Shown: positions 12,001 to 24,000 of the stretch, one piece after another | Position numbering within the stretch: the first letter of the stretch is position 1 | Layout of the letters: each line of letters opens with the position of its first letter | Assembly: GCF_029633865.1 (NCBI RefSeq) | Contig: NC_079215.1 | Coordinates: 55,207,457 to 55,271,456, forward strand | Source: Lampris incognitus | Lineage: Eukaryota > Chordata > Actinopteri > Lampriformes > Lampridae | Length of the DNA stretch: 64,000 bases | Reading direction: 5' to 3' | The notes under the pieces: model-generated | Seen by the model: the letters and a program-made list of their open reading frames with translations, nothing else | The model's database searches: none | Told to the model about the DNA's origin: nothing | Made by a program: the position numbers and the translations under genes

Positions 12001-15000
12001 ACGAGAAGACAGGGTGAACTCCAGCGACTAGAGCTGGGCCTAGCCAAGTTGTTATCTAAGAGATATTGCACTTCCTGTTTCATAGTATCCCGTTTTGCAG
12101 CATTGACACGGTATGGGTGTTGTCTAATGGGAACAGAGCCATTCACATCAATATCATGCTGCAAGTTTAACAAGGTCCCAGAATTTGTTAGTCTAGTGCA
12201 CTGTTGAGGTGTGTTCCGAAGCACAAGACCATCTTCATCCTCTGCACAGAGACGGGAGGTTTTAGGGACAGGACTAGCAATAGAAACAGGCAATACCTTC
12301 TTCCCCTCCTCTGACGGGGGTGTTTCTCTAACATGGTATGCCTTAAGCATGTTAATGTGGCAAATGTGTGACTGGCGCTTGCGTTCGGGTGTTCCAATTA
12401 CATAGCCAGTTTCACTAAGTTTCTCTTCCACAGCGTAAGCACCAGAAAAGCGAGCCGACAGAGCAGATCCAGGAATGAGCAGCAACACTAGCACCTGGTC
12501 TCCTGGCCTAAAAGAGCGCACTACAGCCTTCTCATCATAATGACGCTTCATGGTCCTCTGTGAGGAGTAAAGTGCCTCTTTGGCAAGTGAGCCGGCACTG
12601 TGTAAACGCTCTTTAATCTGACTGACATAATCCAGTACTTTAGACTGGGAGGACAAGTCAGACATAAACTGTTCTTTTAAAACCTTCAAAGGACCTCGTA
12701 TAGCATGTCCAAACAGCAGTTCAGCTGGGCTGAACCCTAACGATTCTTGGACTGCTTCTCTCAAGGCAAAAAACACAAAGGACACACACAGCCTCATCCC
12801 AACATGTTCTTGTCTCCAGACAGTATTTGCGTAGAGCAGACTTGAGTGTTTGGTGCCAACGTTCCAGTGTCCCCTGCGACTCGGGATGATATGCACTAGA
12901 AACCCCATGTGTGATAGACAGAGTGTGTAAGAACTGTTTAAAGCATTTGGAAAGAAAGTCTGTGCCTTGATCCATCTGAATAACCTTTGGGAACCCAAAT
13001 GTTGTGAAAATTTTAGTCAGTGCTTTGATTACATTTTTAGCAGTGATAGTATGCAGAGGAACAGCCTCAGGAAATCTGGTCGTCATACATATAATCGTAA
13101 GCAGAAACTGTTGACCAGATTTTGCCTTGGGGAGGGGTTCCACACAATCCAGAATTACGTGCTGGTAGGGCTCACCCATTGCAGGAATTGGACAGAGAGG
13201 GTTAAGAGGAACAAGCTGATTAGGTTTTCCAGTGACCTGACAAACATCACATGACCTACAGCGTTTCACTACAGAATTTTTAAGTCCAGGCCAGAAAAAG
13301 TGCTTTAACAAACAGTTATACGTCTTTGTAACCCCCAAATGACCAGACCGTGGGTTTTCATGTGCCAGTGATAACACCTGCGGTTGGTAAGCAATGGGCA
13401 CAACAATCTGATAAGTCACGCTCCATTCCATACCAGCAGCAACAGGAGAAGACCACTTCTGCTTTAACATACCATTCTCCACAAAATAAGCTACAGATAA
13501 CTTTTTGGCTGCTTCTAGTGTAACAGCTGTGTCAAAACACTGACGCAACGACTGATCACTCTGCTGAGTTAAAACAAGACTTGCGCGAGTGACAGGCAGT
13601 GCCAGGGAGGGCACTTCTGACTGTGGATTAGTCGATTGGCTTTCCTTCGCCTACTCCAGCTTACTTGTTATGGCCTCAGCTTTGAGCGTCTCCTTATGCA
13701 GCACTCTAGCAGTTTCAGTTACTGACTCATTAACATCACAAGGGGGTGCTAACACAGACTCAGATAAATTGATCTCATCTCCCTGTTTCCGTGTTTGGGC
13801 ATGAGTGAGCACACAGGCCGGAAACACCTCAGACATGGATTGAGACATAGGACATGGTTTGGGCTGTTCTACAACCTGTGGCAGAGGTCGCACATTACCT
13901 CCAGCAATATCGTTTCCCATAATAAAGGTCACGCCCATGACAGGTAGAGCAGAACACACAGCAACATAAAAACATCCTGAGGCCAACTCAGTGTTACCCT
14001 GCACTCTGTAACGGAACAGTTTTATACCCCATCTCAATAACCTGAACAATCACATTGGCGCCACTGGAAGTTGCTTCTGACACAGGCAACACATCAGCCA
14101 ACATGAACGACTGTGACGCATCAGTATCTCTGAGAACCCGCACTGCTTTCTGATCAGCCAGTGCACCAGGAAGAGATACCAGACCCTCGAAAATGAACGG
14201 CTCATAGCCAGAGTCAGTTTTCTTATCAGGGTCAACCAGGGGAGATGTCTGGGAGACTGTTCTCAAAGCCCGTGGGCTTGAGTGCTTTGGACATCTTATT
14301 TTTGTTCTGCAATGCCATGCAATCGGCAATAAGGTGACCCGACTTTTTACAGTAGAAACACTAGGCTGTTTTATGACTTGCAAGCTAGGGCGAGCAGAGC
14401 CTATTGGCTTCTCACTCCAGGTGTAAGGACCATTGCCACGGGGCCGAAAACCATCAAAACCATGCTTATGGGTCAATGCATAATTGTAAGCCATTGCAGC
14501 AGCATCCATTGGCTTCAGTACACCACGCTCACTTAAGTGAGTAACGATCGGCTGTGACATAGTATGTCTGAATTGCCCCAAAATCAACAAATCACAAAGT
14601 TCCTCATACGAAGTGGCTTTGGAGGCTTTCCTCCAGCGATCAAAATTAATTACCAAATCTCACACAAACTCCACATGAGTCTGTTTTTCACTTTGTCTAA
14701 GTTCTCTCAACTTTTGCCTGTAGGCTTCCGGGACCAACTCATAAGCTTTCAAAATTGCATCCTTCACTTCCTCATAGGACGCCAAAGTTTTTGTATCAAG
14801 GGCAGAAAATACCTCCTGAGCCTTTCCCACCACAACACACTGGAGCAAAAGAACCTTATCAGCCTCCAACCATTATCGGTTTGCTGCTAGCCTCTCAAAA
14901 AGTGTAAAAAAAAAAGTATCCAAATCACGCTCATTAAACTTTGGAACCAACTTCAAATTATGTACAGCACTACTATGGACAGGTGAATGGGAACCCTCAC

Positions 15001-18000
15001 TTTCAGACAATAAAGAGGCATCAAGTTTTCCTTCCATAACCAAACTCAAGCGCTGATTTCGATAGTCCACCGCATCTTTTTGTTTCTCCTCAGCTAAAGC
15101 CAATTCTCGTTCCTGTTTCACCTCAACTAAGGCCAATTCCCGCTCTTTGAGCTTTGCATTAATCCTAGAAAGTTCAAGTTGTTTATTAAACTCCATTTCA
15201 GCAAGTCTTAATTTAAGTTCAGCTTCCGTCATTTCTGTGGTCATTGTTTCAACTTTCAAAACCCCTTGCTCAACCATGAGTTCACTCAGGTGCTGCCAAA
15301 ATTCAAAAACACTAAATCGCCCAGTACACAGTTCTCTAGGCTCACCCCAATGACGAATGAGTAACACCAATTCCTCCCTCACAAGGCAATGCAAAGCAGA
15401 AAAAGACGGTCGAAGTAGAAACTCATTAATGCATGGATTGTTATGCAACTGAGTCACGCCTTTGCTACGAGTCGAATACATTCACTATGTATGTCACTAC
15501 TAGGTACAGGCCAATACAAAAAAATAAATAAATAAAATAAAATAGAGAGAGAGAGAGTAATGAACATAGGATCTACAAATAGTAAATACTGTTTCCAAAT
15601 ACCAATATCAACACCGTTTCTGTCAGCACATATTCACAAATATTACCCTCACAAAGGGGCTTATATCCCGGACGAGCCCCCAATTGTAACAACCCGTCTA
15701 GGGGTTAAGGGTGAAAGATGGAATATAGTTACAAAGATGTATGGAACCAGGAGGTGTAATGGGACATATAAGCACACTTGGGAGGACAATAAAAGACACA
15801 CAAGATGGACTATTGTGAATTGGGTGTTTACGGTGAAAAAAGTGAACATTATTTACAAGATATAAAACACCACACCAAGTTACACAACCGAGACCAGTCA
15901 AAACAAAAGGAGTGGTGTTGAAAATAACAAACAAAACACCCCAACTACAGCTTGTAATATCTACCTACCTCTTTACAAAGAAAACAAAACCTCTCTAGCT
16001 AATCTCACTACCATTAGCGTTCATAAATACAGGGAGCGACACCACCGTTAAACTAATGTGCCTAGACAGAGAACTCAGCCTACGTGTAAGCCGTGTATAG
16101 GGGCCCGTGTCTTACTTGGCACTGGTCTCAGAAGTGAAACAGGGAGATCAAAGATTTTGACAAAAACATCTCTCTCACAACCTGCACACAGAACTAACGC
16201 AAACAGCACACAAGCATAAATGAGGGAAGCAACAACTGCCAGCTGGCATGGATTGGAGCCATTTCAAATGGAGAGCTGAGAGTTGATTGGAGAAGGCATA
16301 ATTGCAGGAGGAAGCTGATTCTCCTTTCTCGATTAAAAAGCAGAGCTGCGTCACGGCTTTATGGCCGATGCGGCCTGCCTTGGGCCGGGTGTAATATATG
16401 TGCATTGCTATGCACACCAACTGAATTTGATGATGCAGCAAGCCACTTCTCACATCCCAGCAGTGAGAGTTTTCTTCTCCAGTCTGGGCGGTATTGCCAA
16501 TTTTTTTACCCGGTCACCCAAAAGCACCAGCATTCTTGACCAGATCGTCGCACGAAGGCTGCCAAGAGCTTCATCCACAAGACGGAACTTCAACAGCGGA
16601 ACCGTCAACACCGTGTACGAGGAACCTAGATGACCTCGTCAGTGTTTCGAATCCATCAGGGCATCGGGTTCATTTGACAACACCACGTTGAGGGAGGCAT
16701 CTGGCTTTCTGGGGATGCTGCAGGATGATGACTTGCAGTTTTTTCTGCAGTTATTTCGTCAAATCATGCCTCACGTTGACATGCTGTACCAGCAGCTGCA
16801 GAAGAAGGACACTGATGCAGTCTTCATCAAACGTGCCCTCCAGAGCTTCACAAGCAGTGTGCAGGCCATAAGGTAAGATTAAATAATATCGTTCAATCCT
16901 TCTCAATACAGAACCTTGCCATAACGAAATGTATACATGAAGCAAAGCTATATTAGTGTTGGAAATGAGCATTTTCTTCTCATTTCTAAATTCTATCAGG
17001 CCCTCATATTTTCATGTACTAACAAACACTGTTGGCCTGCTTGCCCTCAGGGACTCATCTCAACAGCAGCAGCAAGTAGTGACAGGAACCACAAGACCAA
17101 GGAGTGCCTTAGAAGAAGAGGAGAAGCAGAGGCTGTCTAAAGAGGTCTGCGATACCATCCTGGCTCACGCCAAAGAAAGGTTCTCCTTCACTGACCACCT
17201 TGTATGTGCCACACTACTACAAGCAGAGATGTTTGAACAGCACTGTCATACATTTCCTGTTGAGGCTCTGAATGCCACTGTGAAGGCATATCCCATGTTC
17301 AACAAGACAAAGCTTAAGACAGAACTATCTCTTATCTATGAGAATCCAGAATTCAAGGGCTGCTGTGGTGCACTGGCGCTGTACCAGGCTCCACTGAGAT
17401 ACAAACTCCAGGGGATATTTTCTGAGACTGTGGCTCTGTTGAACATCCTCATCCTGAGAGGTGTTTCTCAACATTAAAGAGAATTAAGACATTGGGCCAG
17501 GAATGTCTCAATGCATTGGCCATGCTTTCCATGGAGAGGGAACTAGTCAGGAACATGCCTGATTTCAATGAGAGGGTTATTGATCACGTTGCTGCTTTGA
17601 AAGAGAGATGAGCAAAATTTCAATATACTAGGTAATGTAGTTTAAATAGAGACACATTCTCAATCTCGGTCTCTCTCTCTCTCTCGCTCACTCTCTCTCA
17701 CACACACACACACACAAAATCGGTTAAGTGTTGATGTTGATTTTTAATAGTTATTTTTTTCAATCAATTGCTGTTTTTCAGGCAATATGTTCTTCTCTGT
17801 TCATGTTCATTTTTACAAATCTATACAAGTGGCCAGAAGATGGGTGTTCATTTTTATAAATCTTTACAAGTGGCCAGAGGATGGGTGTTCATTTTTATAA
17901 ATCTTTACAAGTGGCCAGAGGATGGGTGTTCATTTTTACAAATCTATACAAATTGCTGTGTTTCCCTTTTTACAAATTATATGCGTCACTTTCTTCATCA

Positions 18001-21000
18001 AAAGCTGTTGGTGTGAATTAGGCTGTGGTGCATGTCTTTTCCATTTCAACCATAAGGCCTTTTGAAAAAAGCCGTGAATGTGTAACTTATCAGAATTGCT
18101 TATACCTGGTTTGACCTAGTAGCACCTCATCATTCTGGTTTGGTCTTTGTGAAATGTGTAAAGCCAAGATACACTGACAAAACTAGGTCAAGCCTCACTT
18201 TTTCTCTCTTTTGGGATTTCTTTATTCTGCTTTTGTTACACTAAATAGCCCTCTGGTGGTATCCTTGATAAATAACAGAAATTGTAAGATGTGAAGATCC
18301 ACTTCACTTTTCTATTTTGTATTCTATCCTATTGCTAATGCCAATCTATTACTATTTATAGTTCATTGTTGAATGTGTGCACTTTCATTTGCACTTAAAG
18401 ATAATTAAGCTTCACAAAATCTTTAAAATGTTCAGGCAATCTGTTAAAATAGCCAGACTTTGTATTTATTGTTTGTTTCTGTAAATACAGATTATTGTTT
18501 GTGCAATGTTGAGGAATTTGAATATACTACCCCTTTATTACTTGCATTCTTATAAACTATTGTGTACTTGCAGTTTATGTTGTTTGTTATCATGTTTACA
18601 ATCACACCATACCATTGTCACTTTTCATAAGTGACAGTTATATGAATGTTCACTCAATGCGATTCACTAGCACTAGATACTAAATATTTTCTATCTGATA
18701 ACTTATTGTGCCAGTGCTTTTGTAAGCCATTTGTAATGAGAAAAAAAACCACAATACTTTCAAGAACTGTAACTAAATACTAATGTTTTTGACTTATATT
18801 TAGTCCTCTTCTTTATTAACGGTAAAGCAGATATCTCTCTCCATGTTCAAAGGTATTTGAAGGTAAACTGACTGATGATAATTTATCATCTGTTGATGAC
18901 CATTGTGGATTGATCATATTCATTGTGGAGCCAAGATTTTTTTTAAATTCATGATAACTCCTGGATGTTACTTTCCACAAACAGGCCTAGCATATATAGA
19001 ATGTAGCTTATCTATCTAAAGGGAAAATCTTTGTGTTGTGTGTTGCCATCTAGTGGTAACAAGTGGTATTGCAATGTCAGTTTATCGGAAAAAAGCAAAT
19101 TGTGACAATCGACCTTTTTCAAAGTCCCGCCCCCCTTAGTTACTGTTGCTATGCCCGTCAAGCATTTCAGAACTATCCAGGAAGTAGCCGGAAAACACCA
19201 AAACATGAAGGAAGAAAGCAGTGCATTGTGTGGGTAAAAGTAACAGTAATAATACGTTAGCTGTATTAGCCATCAATAATAGCTAGTAGCAAGCTTAGCT
19301 TGGAGCAGACAGGTATTGTTGTTGATTTCGGATGGATTAAGCTGGTCATGGGGTCTGCTATACTGCCAAATCTATTGCCGACATTGCGCTTCTTGCGTTC
19401 TGGGTTTCGGGAAGGGAAAGAAAATTACACCTCCTCCAAACTTTTCAGATATCTAGTATCCGATTTGCAGATCCCATAGGCACACCGTTTCAGCATTTTG
19501 CTGTGTGTTTGAAAGCTTGACGGACCGTTGCTAAGGTAGGATTGGACAAGCACCGTTCTAGGGCGGTACTTTGCGAAAGGTCAATTGTCTAGCTACCTAT
19601 TAATTCTCCCATTGAACGGGTCACCTTAGTCATCATCGCAATAAATGTCCCCCCTCCTCCGAGAAATTTGTCAGGAGCCGCCACTGACACCAGCTGATTT
19701 CCCCCACACTGGGTGTGACACTGTTATGCAGAAAAGACAGGTGTTTAGGGGACGCTAGACCCGGCATGCCTAGCGCCAACTATTATGCCGTGTTCAAAGT
19801 ACATAACGTTACTCGTTTTGCTCATTGCAATGCTCAGTTGAACACTAACTAATGCAAGAAACACTGGTCTGCTCAATTTATACCACACAGCACGTGACGT
19901 ATGGCATGTTGGAATGTAATATTTGTGTGAAGGTGAGGAGTGTACCTAATAATTTGACAACTCAGTGAAAATGCCCATCAGGGCTGAGCGACCACTTCAT
20001 AAAATGCGGCCAAGTTCAAACATAACTGCACATTTAAACTGATTTGACCCAGGGTGGATTTCGTAAATACAGATTTCTAACTTGTCTCTTTATGTTTTTC
20101 TTTCAACTGGATTCAACAGGCAACCAAGCTATATATGCAAGGCTTATATAGCTGTGATGGCCTACAGGATGTAGTGGACGAGGCTACATGTCGAATCACC
20201 TTTCCTGTCTATCGCAGCGGAGCCTCTGTGAGTCATGAAGCACACATAAAATTGATGAGAAGGATTAGTCCTGCTGACTGGAGATCAGTTTTCAACATAA
20301 TGACATTAACGTGGATCTTGAGTCCTGCCCCGACCACGTCATTTTATGGCCACAAAAAAATTCCAGGAAAGACATAATGCTGTGTTATGCATTACAGAAT
20401 GCACATGCAATGCGATGGTGTTGAGGTCCAACAATCAACAACATTGTCTGTTTTGTTTGGAAGCATGTACCTGTCCATATAAAAATGCATTAAAACGTCG
20501 CAAATTCCTTGCTGTAGCGCAATGTGGGATCAAAAGTGCAAGCGTGAAGGGCCTCCATGGTAGAGCTGTTTGCTGCTTCACGACAATATGGGCAATGTTT
20601 TTGACCGTAAACTTGGCTTTTTCTCCCCAATTGTATCCGGCCAATCACCCCACTCTTTTGAGCCGTCCCAGTCGCTGCTCCACCCCCTCTTCCGATCCGG
20701 GGAGGGCTGCACACTACCACATGTCTCCTCCGATACATGTGGAGTCACCAGCCGCTTCTTTTCACCTGACAGTGAGAGGTTTCCCCAGGGGGACGTAGCG
20801 CGCGGAAGGATCACGCTATTCCCCCCAGTTCCCCTGAACAGGCGCCCCAACCGACCAGAGGAGGCACTAGTGCAGCGACCAGGACACATACCCACATCCG
20901 GTTTCCCACCCGCAGACACGGCCAATTGTGTCTGTAGGGACGCCCAACCAAGCCGGGGGTAACACGGGGGTTCGAACTGGTGATCCCCATGTTGGTAGGC

Positions 21001-24000
21001 AACAGAAGAGACTGGTATGCTACCCAGACACCCCTTTGGTTGTAAACTTGAACACCATTGCATTCATACAGTGGCTTGCAAAAGCATTCATACCCCTTGA
21101 ACTTTTCCACATTTTGTCACGTTTCGACCACAAACATAAATATATTTTATTGGAATTTTATGTGAAAGACCAACACAAAGTGGCACACAATTGTGAAGTA
21201 CAAAGAAAATTATACATGATTTTAAAAAAAATTTTACAAATAAAAAACTGAAAAGTGCGGTGTGCAAAAGTATTCAGCCCCCCTGAGTCAATACTTTGTG
21301 GAACCACCTTTTGCTGCAATTACAGCTGCAAGTCTTTTGGGGTATGTCTCTACCAGCTTTGCACATCTAGAGACTTAAAGTTTTGCCCATTCTTCTTTGT
21401 AAAACAGCTCAAGCTCAGTCAGATTAGATGGAGAGCGTTTGTGAACGGCAGTTTTCAGATCTTGCCACAGATTCTCAATTGGATTTAGGTTTGGACTTTG
21501 ACTGGGCCATTCTAACACATGAATATGTTTTGTTTTAAACCAGTCCATTGTAGCCCTGGCTTTATGTTTAGGGTCGTTGTCCTGCTGGAAGGTGAACCTC
21601 CGCCCCAGTCTCAAGTCTTTTGCAGACTCCAACAGGTTTTCTTCCAAGATTGCCCTGTATTTGGCTCCATCCATCTTCCCATCAGCTCTGACCATCTTCC
21701 CTGTCCCTACTGAAGAGAAGCACCCCCAGAGCATGATGCTGCCACCACCATGTTTGACGGAGGGATGGTGTGTTCAGAGTGATGTGGAGTGTTAGTTTTC
21801 TGCCACACATAACGTTTTGCATTTAGGCCACAAAGTTCAATTTTGGTCTCATCTGACCAGAGCACCTTCTTCCACATGTTTGCTGTGTCCCCCACATGGC
21901 TTCTGGCAAACTGCAAACGGGACGTCTTATGGTTTTCTTTTAACAATGGCTTTCTTCTTGCCACTCTTCCATAAAGGCCAGATTTGTGCAGTGCATGACC
22001 AATAGTTGTCCAGTGGACAGATTTCCCCACCTGAGCTGTGGATCTCTGCAGTTCCTCCAGAGTCACCATGGGCCTCTTGGCTGCATCTCTGATCAGCGCT
22101 CTCCTTGTTCGGCCTGTAAGTTTAGGTGGACGGCCGTGTCTTGGTAGGTTTGCAGTTGTGCCATACTCTTTCCATTTCCGGATGATGGATTGAAAAGTGC
22201 TCCGTGAGATGTCAAAAGCTTGGGAAATCTTTTTATAGCCTAACCCTGCTTTAAACTTCTCCACAACTTTATCCCTGACCTGTCTGGTGTGTTCCTTGGA
22301 CTTCATGATGCTGTTTGCTCCCCAATATTCTCTTAACAAACCTCTGAGGCCGTCACAGAACAGCTGTATTTGTACTGAGATTAGATTACACACAGGTTGA
22401 CTCTATTTAGTCATTAGGTCAACATTCGATCATTCAGCAATCATCAGGCGACTTCTGAAGGCAATTGGTTGCACTCAGAGAAAAGGGGGCTGAATACTTT
22501 TGCACACTGCACTTTTCAGTTTTTTATTTGTAAAATTTTTTTTTTAAATCATGTATAATTTTCTTTGTACTTTACAATTGTGTGTCACTTTGTGTTGGTC
22601 TTTCACATAAAATTCCAATAAAATATATTTATGTTTGTGGTCGTAACGTGACAAAATGTGGAAAAGTTCAAGGGGTATGAATACTTTTGCAAGCCACTGT
22701 ATGTAGATTTTATAATGCATAACTCTGCATAGCAGCTATCCCACAATATTTGTTGCCACACAATGATATGGTTGTGGCAGGACCCAAGACCCAAATAAAT
22801 GCCATTATGCTGAAAATTGATCTTGAGTCAGTAGGACTAGGGAACATTGTGAAATATCATATGTGAAGTCAGGAGTTGGGACCAAGAGACGTTAACCTTT
22901 GACGTTTGACCTTTTACTTTTACAACCTTTACATTTACATATTTCTTGATAGCTGCTCTATTTCAGGTTCTTTTTCCTCTTTTTTTTACCCTTCAGTCAA
23001 ATGCAGATCTAATACCACTGTCTTTGGTCTTTTTTTTTTCATTTAAGGCAACATTCCTGGCTTTATTCCGCATCATCGGGACCTATGAGTGGAACAACAC
23101 CATGACAATGACCATCAGTGGACAAAGGTGCTTTTAATGTCTTCTTCTTTTTGACTCATGAGACAATGCAAATAATTTCCCAACTGTTACTTACCCCTCC
23201 CTCCAAAAAAATCCAAACCTTCATCTCACTAATATGAAACACATTTCTGCTCTCTTTGACACAGTGATAATGAAAACTCAACTAGAGGGTCCATGAACAA
23301 AACCATCCCTGTGCAATTTCAAATTGATTTGGCAGCAAGTGTGTAAGTAACATTCATAAAATCACTAAACAGAAATACAGTAATAGTTTACAAGGCTCTT
23401 CCTCCTCCTTCCATCCTTTATTCAATAGTTTTAATCTCTTGAAAAAAACCTTGTTTTTTTTTTGTCTTCCATTAATTGTAAATAGTGATTATGAGATGGT
23501 GTGTTTGTAGGAATGAAGACACAATCACCTATCTCAGCTTTACTCCAGAGGACAGCGCACCGAAAACAGTAGTGATCATCTACGAGGTAAAGTTGCACCA
23601 TATAGGTGAAAACTAATATGGATGAAATGTACAGAACATGACATGAAAACAGCTTAATTTTAAGTCCATGTTATACTTTTGAGGTTTTCTATATCTAGAA
23701 ACAACGGGAGCGACAAAGGAGAAAAGGACCCCTGAATCAGTCCCATGATATGTTTTGGTCTAGCTAGATGCTGTTGCAGTGGTGAAGAACTGACAAATTA
23801 AAATGGACAAATTATGTCCTTATTTGCAGGTGAAAAATCTGGGTTTGAAGGCTTTACCCGTCAGCATGTCACTGATAATCCCAACTAAACTGCAGCATAA
23901 CTTTGAAATGAACAACTATCACGTCTCAGTTGAACAGGTAATATGTTTGTAGTCAGAAGTCTACTTACATCAACTTTTTTTGCCACCGTTATACGTAACA

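Larger units (their letters stand above)
10028..16319 (-). mobile_element. Gmr1-like Ty3/gypsy LTR retrotransposon, decayed
   Basis: An LTR element on the minus strand: 5' LTR 15685-16319 (truncated), primer site 15665-15682, gag, protease, integrase, reverse transcriptase, RNase H, polypurine tract, 3' LTR 10028-10828. The RT is of gypsy type (YLDD; QHPYRVN entry motif), yet integrase lies before RT, the arrangement known for the Gmr1 group of deuterostome gypsy elements. Several in-frame stops and shifts make it non-functional. It sits in antisense in the large integrin intron. Confidence 0.9.
17631..20119. other. Intron sequence with microsatellites
   Basis: Starts with TC and CA microsatellites (17673-17716). 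Holds a 41-bp minisatellite (17808-17950) and a MITE (19104-19589), listed separately. The rest is AT-rich and shows no exon until the acceptor at 20119. Confidence 0.4.

Noticed and set aside
22603-22794. Short minus-strand frame at the right end of the Tc1 element
   Set aside because: Lies in the terminal inverted repeat; not coding.
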